NCBI GenBank assembly: GCA_913058475.1
Contig: CAJXQA010000003.1
Coordinates: 1-56,877 of the forward strand
DNA from: an uncultured Nitrosomonadales bacterium
GTDB lineage: Bacteria > Pseudomonadota > Gammaproteobacteria > Burkholderiales > Methylophilaceae
Reading direction: 5' to 3'
DNA: 56,877 nt
The notes under the pieces were generated by a model. That model did not search any database and was not told where the DNA came from. It was given only the letters and a program-made list of their open reading frames with translations. A program made the position numbers and the translations under genes. Positions 1 to 8,057 of the stretch are shown piece by piece; position 1 is the stretch's first letter; each line of letters opens with the position of its first letter.

Positions 1-14
1 TGTATAAGAGACAG
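1..14. other. Sequencing adapter remnant (Tn5/Nextera mosaic end)
   Basis: The first 14 bases, TGTATAAGAGACAG, are identical to the 3' part of the 19-base Tn5 mosaic-end sequence used in tagmentation libraries. The reading frame of the truncated gene that follows runs straight through them. They are most likely untrimmed adapter at a contig end rather than genome sequence. Confidence 0.9.
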
Positions 15-208
15 ATGCGATTTTATCTGCATTAACTTTAACAAGAAAAAATTTTAGTTTTTCGCATGCCGCGAGACATGAATTGCCAAATGAACTAATT
101 CTTTATGATAGTTATCACTGCAGTCGATATAATACTCAAACAAAGAGGTTAACAACTGAAATGTTTAATCATGTTTTTTTATTAATTAAAAAAGAAATGG
201 GGGAGTAA
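15..208 (+). CDS. Uracil-DNA glycosylase, family 5-like, 3' end only (5' truncated by contig edge)
   Basis: An open frame with no start enters from the contig edge and stops with TAA at 206-208, giving about 63 residues. The segment FSHAARHELP, then LILYDSYHCSRYNTQTKRLT, then EMFNHVF matches my memory of the C-terminus of UDGb-type uracil-DNA glycosylases, where an H-x-S-R-x-N-T-x-T-x-R-L-T block carries the second active-site motif. The enzyme would excise uracil from DNA in base-excision repair. The stop is followed after three bases by the next gene's ATG, so the two are probably co-transcribed. The N-terminal catalytic motif and any iron-sulphur cysteines are missing from the window. The family call comes from recognising the motif, not from a search. 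Confidence 0.7.
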
Positions 209-211
209 AAA

Positions 212-391
212 ATGCCATATATAAATGTCAAACTTGCTGGAAAACTTGATAAAACTCAAAAGCAAGAAATAGCGAAGGAAATAACCGATGTGATGCAAAG
301 AGTGGCTAACAAACCAGCATCGTATACCTATATCGTATTTGAAGAAGTTGAATCTGAAGATTGGGCAATTGGAGGCAATTTACTGGGTTAG
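212..391 (+). CDS. 4-oxalocrotonate tautomerase family protein
   Basis: This 59-residue ORF starts with ATG three bases after the preceding stop. The SD-like run GGGGGAG at 199-205 overlaps the end of that gene. The protein begins M-P-Y-I-N-V-K-L-A-G, so Pro is the second residue; in the tautomerase superfamily the exposed Pro-1 is the catalytic base after Met removal. Length and the later segment SYTYIVFEEVESEDWAIGG fit small 4-OT-like subunits, which work as hexamers. The real substrate cannot be told from sequence; many genomic members have no known pathway. It overlaps the longest possible uvrC frame, which helps place the uvrC start downstream. Confidence 0.85.
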   Translation: MPYINVKLAGKLDKTQKQEIAKEITDVMQRVANKPASYTYIVFEEVESEDWAIGGNLLG

Positions 392-393
392 TT

Positions 394-2193
394 TTGAATG
401 ATCTAAAAAAAGAGATAAAAAATTTCCCCAGTCTGCCGGGCATATACAGAATGATCAATGCAAAAAATGAGATCATTTATATTGGTAAGGCCAAGGATAT
501 TAAAAAAAGAGTGACTTCATATTTTGGAAAAAATCACTCAAGCCCCAGAACAAAAATGATGGTAAGTAATATAAATGCCATTGAATTTACTGTGACAAAC
601 ACTGAGGCAGAAGCCTTGATTCTTGAGAATAACTTAATTAGAAATCACATGCCAAGATATAACGTGATTTTTAGGGATGATAAATCATACCCTTACTTAA
701 AAATTTCAGCCGACCAATACCCAAGAATATCCTTTCATCGAGGCGCCCAAAAAAAAGAGCAAAATTATTTTGGACCTTTCCCAAATTCACCTGCAGTCAG
801 AGATAGCATAAAGTTGTTACAAAAAGTTTTCTTATTGAGGACTTGTGAAAATTCTGTATTTAAAAATAGAACACGCCCTTGTATGGAGCATCAAATACAA
901 AGATGCTCAGCGCCTTGTGTTAATTTAATTTCAGAAGAGGATTATAAGGAGGATATTGATCAGGCAATGATGTTTCTAAATGGAAAAGATACTAAGGTAA
1001 TTAATAGTTTATCTGAGAAAATGAGTATTTTTTCAGAAAATAATGAGTTTGAAAGAGCTGCCGTTTTTCGAGATAGGATTCAAAGCCTTAGACAAGTGAG
1101 GCTGAAACAATTTGTAAGTGATTTTAGTGAAAATGATGCGGATATTATTGCCATCGAAGAAAAAGAAGGAGTTTTTTGTGTAAATTTAGTGATGATCAGA
1201 AACGCTAAACACTTAGGAGATAAAAGTTTTTTCCCGAAGGGTATAGCCGATGATAAAGATAATAATATTTTAGAAATTTTTATTGCCCAATATTACGATG
1301 AAAAATCACCTCCACCTGTTGTTATCTTAGAAAAAAAAGTAAATAAAAGCTTACTTGAAAAATTTTTTGAATTAAAAAGTTATAAGAAAATAAAAATTAT
1401 TACCAGATTAACCAATGAAAAAAGAATGTGGATGGAGATGGCAAAGAAAAATGCGTTGATTGCTATCGGCCAAAAAAGTAATGAAACATTAAGTTTTAAA
1501 AATAAAATTGAGGCATTTACCAAGTTATTAAATATTCCCTCTAATAAAAACCGAATTGAATGTTTTGATGTCAGCCACATGATGGGTGAGGGTACTGTTG
1601 CTTCATGTGTGGTGTTTGATAAAAATGGAATTCAAAAAAAAGATTACCGTCGATACAACATTAAAAATAATAAGCCAGGTGACGATTATGCCGCAATGCA
1701 AGAGGTTTTAGAGAGACGGTATAAAAAAATTGTTGATACCGACGGGATAAAACCAGATGTCATTTTGATTGATGGTGGAAAGGGGCAGTTAGGCGTCGCA
1801 ATTAAGATTATGGAGCAACTTAATTTGAATGACATTGTTCTTGTTGGGGTAACTAAAGGAGAAAAAAGAAAATCTGGAGCTGAAACATTACACATTGCGA
1901 ATGGCGAGATATTAGAAAATATCGATGTCAATAACATGGGTTTTCAATTAATTATTCAAATCCGAGATGAGGCGCATCGATTTGCAATTACAGGCCACAG
2001 GGCGATAAGAAAAAAAACTCGATTTACTTCCTCATTGGAAGAAATTGAAGGGATAGGACAAACGAAACGAAGGAATTTACTGGTCTACTTTGGTGGAATT
2101 CAAGGTATCAAAGAGGCCGACGTTCGAGAGCTGTTATTAGTCGAAGGAATTAATGTAAAATTAGCTGAGAGTATTTACAATCATTTTCATTAA
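394..2193 (+). CDS. uvrC: UvrABC excinuclease subunit C
   Basis: UvrC makes the two incisions around UvrB-marked lesions in nucleotide-excision repair. The 599-residue product has the GIY-YIG nuclease at the N-terminus (GIY near residue 16, YIG near 29, then GKAKD), a UVR segment for UvrB contact (FERAAVFRDRIQSL, near 220), the RNase H-like endonuclease core (FDVSHMMGEGTVAS, then DVILIDGGKGQL), and C-terminal helix-hairpin-helix turns (IEGIGQTKRR and LLLVEGINVKLA). The frame is open from a TTG at 361. I chose the TTG at 394 because it gives the usual spacing of about 15 residues before GIY and starts just after the tautomerase stop. The 361 start would add 11 residues. A GGAGG at 371-375 lies rather far upstream of 394, so the start is uncertain. 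Confidence 0.95.
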   Translation: MNDLKKEIKNFPSLPGIYRMINAKNEIIYIGKAKDIKKRVTSYFGKNHSSPRTKMMVSNINAIEFTVTNTEAEALILENNLIRNHMPRYNVIFRDDKSYPYLKISADQYPRISFHRGAQKKEQNYFGPFPNSPAVRDSIKLLQKVFLLRTCENSVFKNRTRPCMEHQIQRCSAPCVNLISEEDYKEDIDQAMMFLNGKDTKVINSLSEKMSIFSENNEFERAAVFRDRIQSLRQVRLKQFVSDFSENDADIIAIEEKEGVFCVNLVMIRNAKHLGDKSFFPKGIADDKDNNILEIFIAQYYDEKSPPPVVILEKKVNKSLLEKFFELKSYKKIKIITRLTNEKRMWMEMAKKNALIAIGQKSNETLSFKNKIEAFTKLLNIPSNKNRIECFDVSHMMGEGTVASCVVFDKNGIQKKDYRRYNIKNNKPGDDYAAMQEVLERRYKKIVDTDGIKPDVILIDGGKGQLGVAIKIMEQLNLNDIVLVGVTKGEKRKSGAETLHIANGEILENIDVNNMGFQLIIQIRDEAHRFAITGHRAIRKKTRFTSSLEEIEGIGQTKRRNLLVYFGGIQGIKEADVRELLLVEGINVKLAESIYNHFH

Positions 2194-2205
2194 AGGGCAA
2201 GATCA

Positions 2206-2775
2206 TTGAAAATAATTAATGTACCAAATTTACTGACTTTATTTAGGGTGGGGTTAATCCCTGTCTTAGTTTTTATTTTTTATGTGCCGGAAAACACACT
2301 CAGCCTGACGGAAAAAAATATCTTAGGAACCTTTGTCTTCTCTGTGGCAGCAATCACAGATTGGCTAGATGGGTATTTAGCGAGAAAATTAAAACAAACA
2401 TCAAAATTTGGTGCCTTCCTTGACCCAGTAGCAGATAAATTAATTGTGATTACGGCATTGCTTTTGTTATTAGATCTAGGGCGAATTAACTTAGTGATTG
2501 CATTAATTATTATCGGTAGAGAATTTACGGTTAGCTCCTTAAGGGAATGGATGGCGCAGTTAGGAAAGTCGCAAAGTATTGCCGTTGCATTTATTGGTAA
2601 ATTAAAAACTGGCGCACAAATGACGGCTATTATATTTTTATTATATTTTGAAAATATTGGATTTATTCCGATACAAAAAATAGGTGAAATTCTGATATAT
2701 TTTGCGGCATTACTGACGGTTATATCAATGTTTTATTATTTGAAAATATCAATAAATGCTGTAAAAAAAATGTAA
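2206..2775 (+). CDS. pgsA: CDP-diacylglycerol-glycerol-3-phosphate 3-phosphatidyltransferase
   Basis: PgsA makes phosphatidylglycerol phosphate from CDP-diacylglycerol and glycerol-3-phosphate, the committed step to phosphatidylglycerol and cardiolipin in the inner membrane. The 189-residue protein has the CDP-alcohol phosphatidyltransferase signature (DWLDGYLARKL, then FGAFLDPVADK, about residues 60-85) and several hydrophobic helices. It begins at TTG 2206, 12 bases after uvrC, with AAAGGG upstream. The uvrC-pgsA pair followed by tRNA-Gly and tRNA-Cys is a conserved proteobacterial arrangement. Confidence 0.95.
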   Translation: MKIINVPNLLTLFRVGLIPVLVFIFYVPENTLSLTEKNILGTFVFSVAAITDWLDGYLARKLKQTSKFGAFLDPVADKLIVITALLLLLDLGRINLVIALIIIGREFTVSSLREWMAQLGKSQSIAVAFIGKLKTGAQMTAIIFLLYFENIGFIPIQKIGEILIYFAALLTVISMFYYLKISINAVKKM

Positions 2776-2846
2776 TGAGTATCGAGCCACAAATTTTACA
2801 ATCATTGACAGTATGCTAAAAATAGCTAAAATACTGCCTTCTGTTT

Positions 2847-2922
2847 GCGGGAATAGCTCAGCTGGTAGAGCGATACCTTGCCAAGGTATAGGTCGCGAGT
2901 TCGAACCTCGTTTCCCGCTCCA
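2847..2922 (+). tRNA. tRNA-Gly (anticodon GCC)
   Basis: The acceptor arms GCGGGAA and TTCCCGC pair fully. The D-arm, an anticodon loop with GCC (TTGCCAA), the T-arm with TTCGAAC and an encoded CCA are all present. It lies downstream of pgsA as in the glyW position of Escherichia coli. Confidence 0.97.
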
Positions 2923-2932
2923 AATTTTTATT

Positions 2933-2958
2933 AAAAAGGGAATGAATTCCCTTTTTTT
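2933..2958 (+). terminator. Rho-independent terminator between tRNA-Gly and tRNA-Cys
   Basis: AAGGGAATGAATTCCCTT forms a short near-perfect hairpin followed by seven T residues. It should end the uvrC-pgsA-tRNA-Gly transcript, separating tRNA-Cys from its neighbour. Confidence 0.7.
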
Positions 2959-2969
2959 GTTTAGTTAGT

Positions 2970-3043
2970 GGCGCGTTAGCAAAGTGGTTATGCAGAGGCC
3001 TGCAAAGCCTTAGACGCCGGTTCGATTCCGGCACGCGCCTCCA
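2970..3043 (+). tRNA. tRNA-Cys (anticodon GCA)
   Basis: The acceptor arms GGCGCGT and ACGCGCC pair, the anticodon loop reads CTGCAAA, the T-loop is TTCGATT, and CCA is encoded. Discriminator base is T (U), as is typical for tRNA-Cys. Confidence 0.97.
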
Positions 3044-3108
3044 TTTTAATTAATGAAATTTAACCAAGTAACTTCATGTATAATTTTCAAAAAACAAGGA
3101 AAACTTAA

Positions 3109-3801
3109 ATGATTCGTAAATTCATATTCGCTTTAATATTCATCTTACCTTCACTCGCTTTTGCTGCAGATATGGATGGTTTCTACATTACTCCTAAAGG
3201 CGGTGTCTCCAAAACAATGGATACAGGAACTATGAACTATGATAATGGACAGGTGTTTACCTTAAATGATGATGATCTAGGAACGGGCAGTGCTTTTGGT
3301 ATCAGTGCGGGTAAATATATAACAGACAACTTTAGACTAGAACTAGAAGCAATAAAAAGAACAGGTTATGAAATGGATACTACAGATTCAGATAATAATT
3401 TGATGGAAGCAAATATTACTTCCAAAAGTATATTTATTAATGGGTTTTATGACTTTCAACCCTTTTCTTTAGGTAATACCCCGATTACGCCATATTTAGG
3501 TGGTGGTGTGGGTATTTCAAAAAATAAAATGGGTGCAACTCACGAAAACCGCCCAGGTAATACTGTAGATGGTAAAACAATTTCTCAGTTTGCCTACAAA
3601 GTTGCTGCGGGAACATTGGTAGATTTGACAGAAAATGTGTCTCTTGATATTAATTACCAATACGTAAATTTAGGAAATTTAAAATCTGGTGTAGGTGTTT
3701 ATGATCAAAATGGAAACTTTCAAGCAAATTTACCTGCCGGAATCAATGGCGGTAAAATCAAAACGCAAGAACTGATGGTGGGCCTGCAATATAAATTTTA
3801 A
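3109..3801 (+). CDS. Outer-membrane beta-barrel protein (OmpA/OmpW-like porin fold)
   Basis: The 230-residue product starts with a Sec signal peptide (hydrophobic stretch to about residue 19, cleavage after SLAFA). It continues with alternating polar/hydrophobic strands typical of an eight-stranded barrel, including GFYITPKGGVSKTM, PYLGGGVGISKNKM and SLDINYQYVNLG. It ends in LMVGLQYKF, the aromatic C-terminus recognised by the BAM complex. I infer a small outer-membrane barrel of the OMP_b-brl/P44 type; function is unknown. It sits between tRNA-Cys and tRNA-Leu(UAA), which are adjacent in many relatives, and runs alone with its own leader. Confidence 0.8.
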   Translation: MIRKFIFALIFILPSLAFAADMDGFYITPKGGVSKTMDTGTMNYDNGQVFTLNDDDLGTGSAFGISAGKYITDNFRLELEAIKRTGYEMDTTDSDNNLMEANITSKSIFINGFYDFQPFSLGNTPITPYLGGGVGISKNKMGATHENRPGNTVDGKTISQFAYKVAAGTLVDLTENVSLDINYQYVNLGNLKSGVGVYDQNGNFQANLPAGINGGKIKTQELMVGLQYKF

Positions 3802-3914
3802 TTAGTTGGGCGATGTGTTTTAAAGTTTTAAAGTAAAGATCTGAAATAATCTCTAGTAGTATTTTAGTCATTTTATCAACATGAATAACTCTCAAAAAAG
3901 AACCTATCTGTATT

Positions 3915-3946
3915 GATATTGCTTGACTTTAGTCAAGCAAAATATC
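3915..3946. repeat. Inverted repeat downstream of the outer-membrane protein gene
   Basis: GATATT-GCTTGACT and AGTCAAGC-AAAATATC form a hairpin with a perfect 8 bp core, a 2-base loop and an outer stem with a 2-base bulge. There is no T-run, so it may be a factor-dependent terminator, an mRNA-stabilising hairpin or a protein site. Confidence 0.5.
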
Positions 3947-4028
3947 TACTGCTACGAAGGGTTATTTGAGCAAGTAATAAAAATAGTGTGCCTTTTTTAG
4001 GGCTCACTTTAGTTATTTTGCAGTGTTA

Positions 4029-4034
4029 TATAAT
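4029..4034 (+). promoter_or_regulatory. Possible -10 element for tRNA-Leu(UAA)
   Basis: A perfect TATAAT hexamer lies 36 bases before the mature tRNA 5' end. The -35 region is poor (around ACTTTA, 17 bases upstream), so this is tentative. Confidence 0.35.
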
Positions 4035-4069
4035 GTGGTAAACTGCGACATCGTAGGTTTTATAGGCAT

Positions 4070-4156
4070 GCCCGGGTGGCGAAATTGGTAGACGCAAGGG
4101 ACTTAAAATCCCTCGACCTCACGGTCGTGCCGGTTCGATTCCGGCCCCGGGCACCA
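4070..4156 (+). tRNA. tRNA-Leu (anticodon UAA)
   Basis: Acceptor arms GCCCGGG and CCCGGGC pair perfectly. The long variable arm (class II) fits leucine, the anticodon loop is CTTAAAA, the T-loop is TTCGATT, and CCA is encoded. It corresponds to the leuZ position in the uvrC-pgsA-glyW-cysT-leuZ arrangement. Confidence 0.97.
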
Positions 4157-4161
4157 ATTCA

Positions 4162-4305
4162 ATGAAGATAGATAAAGACATAAACGAAATTAAGGTTATT
4201 TTAAAAAAAATTTACAAAAATTTATTCCTTATATTTTTCATCGTAGCTATATTTGCCTTACTTTATTTCGGTTTACTCATCTATCTTTTTGTTATTAAGG
4301 TTTGA
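4162..4305 (+). CDS. Small predicted membrane protein, 47 residues
   Basis: An ATG five bases after the tRNA-Leu end opens a 47-codon frame. The first 20 residues are charged (MKIDKDINEIKVILKKIYKN). One long hydrophobic helix follows (LFLIFFIVAIFALLYFGLLI), and the frame ends at TGA 4303-4305, overlapping the TTG start of the next gene. A tight amphipathic-then-membrane layout suggests a real single-pass protein, but I recognise no family. A clear SD is absent because the tRNA occupies the upstream bases; the start could alternatively lie further in. Confidence 0.45.
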   Translation: MKIDKDINEIKVILKKIYKNLFLIFFIVAIFALLYFGLLIYLFVIKV

Positions 4306-5243
4306 CTCATTCTTATAAAATTAAATGTGATTTCATCCCACAAAGTGAATATTTAAACCAGTTAATAAAATTATGTGATCATTCAATAATTAAAAATAAT
4401 TCCTTTGAGACAGAAGTATGTAATGATTTTAATATTGAGCGACAAAATGATTATCCTATTGCGGCTATTTTGGCAGGTGAAGAATTCACTTCAGACTCTA
4501 AATACACTTTTTTTCAGGCTACACCCTGCTATTTTTCACTTCAAAGAGATTATTATAAGTTCGAAAAAAATTTAGAAAATGAGTGTAGTTCTGATGAATT
4601 AAACACATTATGCGTCGATCTCAATCAACACTTTTCAGATAATGACCAAAATTTCTTTATTTTTGAAAATAAATTATTTTTTGCAACGATAAAAAATATA
4701 AATATATCAACTTATTTTCCAGAAGAAATCAATCAAGTCCCCAAAAGAGGTTTCCTACCATTTGGTCAAGATGAAGTCTGGTGGCGTAAATTTATAAACG
4801 AATTACAAATGTTTTTATTTGATCATTCTGCTAACAAAAAAAGAGAAGAAAAGGATCAATATCCCATTAATTCTATTTGGTTTAGTGGTGGAGGTAAAAA
4901 AATTAATACAAATCCTAATAGGCAAAATAAGATTGTATTCAGTGATCTAATGCTATTAAATAAAATAGCGCTGCTCAATTTAGAGGGTATAAAAATTCAG
5001 CCTTTTACTAAAAGTGATAATGAAAAAGAAGATTGTTATTTGTATGATCATATCTGTGAAGCAAACACGGAGTATGATATTTTTAAAATTATCCTTGAAG
5101 ATTTAAAATCAAAAAAGATCACCAACTTAAACCTTTCTCTTTACCTGGGTTCCTTTAAAATTTTGTTCAAAACGAATTTCTATAGAAGATTAAAGTTCTG
5201 GGGGCATAAAAAAGAGCTACAAGAGATATTAAATGAAGCTTAA
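4302..5243 (+). CDS. RpfE-like / phosphoglycerate-mutase-like conserved hypothetical protein
   Basis: The 313-residue product has no signal peptide or membrane helix. The segment PINSIWFSGGGKK (about residue 186) resembles the NSLWLWGGG block of a betaproteobacterial family annotated as RpfE-type regulatory or cofactor-independent phosphoglycerate mutase-like protein, and that family is often encoded just before recJ, as here. The start is TTG at 4302 within a TTGA overlap with the small membrane gene, and the end overlaps recJ by 11 bases, so the three are probably translationally coupled. I see no metal-binding motif that would prove mutase activity; the function is unknown. Confidence 0.6.
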   Translation: MTHSYKIKCDFIPQSEYLNQLIKLCDHSIIKNNSFETEVCNDFNIERQNDYPIAAILAGEEFTSDSKYTFFQATPCYFSLQRDYYKFEKNLENECSSDELNTLCVDLNQHFSDNDQNFFIFENKLFFATIKNINISTYFPEEINQVPKRGFLPFGQDEVWWRKFINELQMFLFDHSANKKREEKDQYPINSIWFSGGGKKINTNPNRQNKIVFSDLMLLNKIALLNLEGIKIQPFTKSDNEKEDCYLYDHICEANTEYDIFKIILEDLKSKKITNLNLSLYLGSFKILFKTNFYRRLKFWGHKKELQEILNEA

Positions 5244-6909
5244 AGAAAAAAATATTGATACCGAACTTGAAAATAAACTAAATGAAGTTGGTGTTCATCC
5301 AGACCTTGCCAGAATTTATGCCGCAAGAAAAATTGATAGTACTGAACAGATCAACTACAAGCTCGACAAACTTCTACCACCCAAGTTACTTCATTCGAAT
5401 ATAGCGGTTGGCGAGTTTTTATGGCAAGCAATATCAGATAATAAAAAAATAGTCATAGTAGGTGACTACGATGCCGATGGCGCGACAGCCAGTGCGTGTG
5501 GAGTTCTTGGTTTAAAAAAATTTGGCGGTAATGTTGATTTTATAGTGCCTAATCGGTTTGAATATGGTTATGGATTAACCCCCGAGATAGTAAGCTTAGC
5601 GCTAAAAAAAGAACCTGATATCATCCTTACCGTAGACAATGGAATTGCAAGTCATGATGGAGTAGAGGCTGCCAATAAGGTGGGAGTAGATGTAATCGTT
5701 ACCGACCATCACTTACCTGGAAAAACACTACCTAACGCTAAATTCATTGTAAATCCAAATCAAAAAAAATGTTCATTCCCAAGTAAAAACTTATGCGGCG
5801 TTGGGGTCATGTTTTATGTCCTACTTGCATTAAGAATTGCATTTAGAAAAAAAAACAAGGACTCTCAAGAGCCTGTATTAGTTGACTTACTCGATTTAGT
5901 AGCATTAGGGACGGTTGCCGATTTAGTCCCGCTTGATTTTAACAATAGAATTTTAGTTTCTGCTGGGATAAAAATTATTAGAAGCGGAACTACCAATTTT
6001 GGAATCAAAGCAATCATTAACGAATCGAAAAAAAAACAAGCAGACCTTAAGACGTCTGACTTATCTTTTGTTATTGCTCCAAAAATCAATGCTGCTGGAA
6101 GGTTAAGTGATATGACGATTGGCATTCAATGTTTACTGGCAGAAAATTTAGATCGTGCCTCAGGTTTTGCAAAACAACTCATAAAATTTAATGAAAATAG
6201 GAAGCTCATAGAATCAGATATGGTTTTATCTGCCATTGAAGAATTGGATGATCAGGACTTCAAAAAATCGCATTCAATTGTTTTAACTAATGACAATTGG
6301 CATCAAGGCGTGGTTGGCATATTAGCATCTCGATTGAAGGAAAAGTACTTCCGCCCGACAATTACATTCGCAAATTTTGATGATGAGATAATTAAGGGTT
6401 CTGGGAGGTCAATTGATTCCTTTCACCTTCGTGATGCACTAGATTTAATATCTAAACGCCACCCCAATTTAATACAAACTTTTGGCGGCCATGCTATGGC
6501 AGCGGGGTTAAGTATTAAAAAAAATGATTTTAAAAAATTTAGTGAAATATTCGAATTAATCTGCCAAGAATTCATAACACCTAATCTGCTAAATCAAACA
6601 GTCGAATATGATAAAAGTATTGAGTCTTCAAATTTTAATTACGCTTTAGCCAAAATGATCAATGAGCAGGTTTGGGGACAAGGGTTTCCAGCTCCGTTTT
6701 TTGTTGATAATTTTGATGTGGTACATCAAGAAGTTATTGGAGAAAAACATACGAAGTGTTTTCTAAAAAATGAGAATAAATACCATGCAATTTTTTTTAA
6801 TAATAACCAGACACTACCTGATAAAATAAAAGCTGTTTACTCAATTGATGCAAATGAATTTAATGGAAATAAAAACCTTCAAATAATTATAAAAAGTATT
6901 GTGGAATGA
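5233..6909 (+). CDS. recJ: Single-stranded-DNA-specific 5'-3' exonuclease RecJ
   Basis: RecJ degrades single-stranded DNA 5' to 3' in RecF-pathway recombination, mismatch repair and fork restart. The 558-residue protein has the DHH phosphoesterase motifs in order: VGDYDADGATASA (near residue 75), TVDNGIAS (near 135), VTDHHLPG (near 158) and LVALGTVADLVPL. The DHHA1 part follows with PKINAAGRLSDM and FGGHAMAAGLS. Length is normal for proteobacterial RecJ. It starts with ATG inside the preceding gene and overlaps tpiA by four bases (ATGA). Confidence 0.96.
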   Translation: MKLKEKNIDTELENKLNEVGVHPDLARIYAARKIDSTEQINYKLDKLLPPKLLHSNIAVGEFLWQAISDNKKIVIVGDYDADGATASACGVLGLKKFGGNVDFIVPNRFEYGYGLTPEIVSLALKKEPDIILTVDNGIASHDGVEAANKVGVDVIVTDHHLPGKTLPNAKFIVNPNQKKCSFPSKNLCGVGVMFYVLLALRIAFRKKNKDSQEPVLVDLLDLVALGTVADLVPLDFNNRILVSAGIKIIRSGTTNFGIKAIINESKKKQADLKTSDLSFVIAPKINAAGRLSDMTIGIQCLLAENLDRASGFAKQLIKFNENRKLIESDMVLSAIEELDDQDFKKSHSIVLTNDNWHQGVVGILASRLKEKYFRPTITFANFDDEIIKGSGRSIDSFHLRDALDLISKRHPNLIQTFGGHAMAAGLSIKKNDFKKFSEIFELICQEFITPNLLNQTVEYDKSIESSNFNYALAKMINEQVWGQGFPAPFFVDNFDVVHQEVIGEKHTKCFLKNENKYHAIFFNNNQTLPDKIKAVYSIDANEFNGNKNLQIIIKSIVE

Positions 6910-7670
6910 AAAAAAAATCAAAAAAAATAGTCATTGGCAATATGAAGATGCACGGTTCATTAGAGTTTAATGAAAGCTATTTTAAAAGTCTTAGGGAAAA
7001 GCTAAGCTTATTTAATGAACTATCAATAACCTTATGTGTTCCTTATCCCTATTTGTTTCAAGCGCAAAAAATCTTAATAGGATCCAATATTCAGTGGGGT
7101 TGTCAAAACGTAGCAAAGGAATTAGAGGGACCATTTACTGGAGAAGTAAGCGCTTCAATGATTAAGGATTTTCAAGGTGAATTAGTAATTGTCGGTCATT
7201 CTGAGAGGAATACAGCTTATTGTGAATCAGATGAAAACATTGCAGAAAAATTTAAAATCATTAAAAAATATAATATGACTCCTCTGCTATGCATCGGAGA
7301 AAGCCTTATTGAGCGTGAAGCAGGGATAATGGAAAAAGTAGTGTCTGAGCAAATAAAAACTATTCTTGATCTATATGGGCAAGATATTTTCAAAGGATCA
7401 ATAATTGCATATGAACCAATTTGGGCGATTGGTTCTGACTCAGCTGCAAATCCTGACCAAATAGAACAAATGTGTGAATTTATAAAGCAATTAATCAATA
7501 CAAATGTTGAGGATAATGATGATGTAAATATTGTTTATGGTGGCAGTGTAAATGCTAAAAATGCGGTACAATTATGTGAAATTAATGGGGTTGACGGAAT
7601 ATTAATGGGCAGGGCATCTTTAGACCTAAATGAATTCTATGAGATTTGTAATGGTATTCATAAAATTTAA
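6906..7670 (+). CDS. tpiA: Triose-phosphate isomerase
   Basis: TpiA interconverts dihydroxyacetone phosphate and glyceraldehyde 3-phosphate in the cytosol, so it would also feed any dihydroxyacetone phosphate made by the mtnA-aldolase pair into central metabolism. Key motifs are the N-terminal NMKMHG with the substrate-binding Lys, VIVGHSERN with the electrophilic His (near residue 97), AYEPIWAIGS with the catalytic Glu (near 169), YGGSVNAKNA and GILMGRASLD. Length 254 is typical. The start overlaps recJ (ATGA). Confidence 0.97.
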   Translation: MKKKSKKIVIGNMKMHGSLEFNESYFKSLREKLSLFNELSITLCVPYPYLFQAQKILIGSNIQWGCQNVAKELEGPFTGEVSASMIKDFQGELVIVGHSERNTAYCESDENIAEKFKIIKKYNMTPLLCIGESLIEREAGIMEKVVSEQIKTILDLYGQDIFKGSIIAYEPIWAIGSDSAANPDQIEQMCEFIKQLINTNVEDNDDVNIVYGGSVNAKNAVQLCEINGVDGILMGRASLDLNEFYEICNGIHKI

Positions 7671-7698
7671 TTAAAATTTAAAAAAAGATACATAAAAT

Positions 7699-8040
7699 AT
7701 GGAAAATTTTGTAACGATTATTCACGTAGCTGTTAGCTTGGCGGTTATAGGATTAGTTTTAGTTCAACACGGCAAAGGAGCCGATGCGGGCGCTGCATTT
7801 GGAGGAAATTCTTCTGGCAGTGTGTTTGGTGCACAAGGCTCTGGAAATTTTGTAACGAGACTAACTGCAGTATGTGTAACTATATTCTTTTGCACAAGTA
7901 TAGGCCTTGCTTATATAGCAAGTAATAAAAATGCAAGTTTTGCTGTTGAACAGATTAAAGAAAATAGCTCTCAATCAGTTGAAACCAAAGAGCAACCTTT
8001 TGGGTCAAAAATTGGAGATACTCAAGATATTCCCAATTAA
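7699..8040 (+). CDS. secG: Preprotein translocase subunit SecG
   Basis: SecG is the small accessory subunit of the SecYEG channel. The 113-residue protein has two hydrophobic helices (about residues 3-22 and 54-75) joined by the Gly/Ser-rich loop GADAGAAFGGNSSGSVFG, which is the family signature, and a hydrophilic tail of about 35 residues. The tpiA-secG-tRNA-Leu-nuo order is widely conserved in Betaproteobacteria. Confidence 0.95.
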   Translation: MENFVTIIHVAVSLAVIGLVLVQHGKGADAGAAFGGNSSGSVFGAQGSGNFVTRLTAVCVTIFFCTSIGLAYIASNKNASFAVEQIKENSSQSVETKEQPFGSKIGDTQDIPN

Positions 8041-8057
8041 CATGACTTTTTAGCTTA

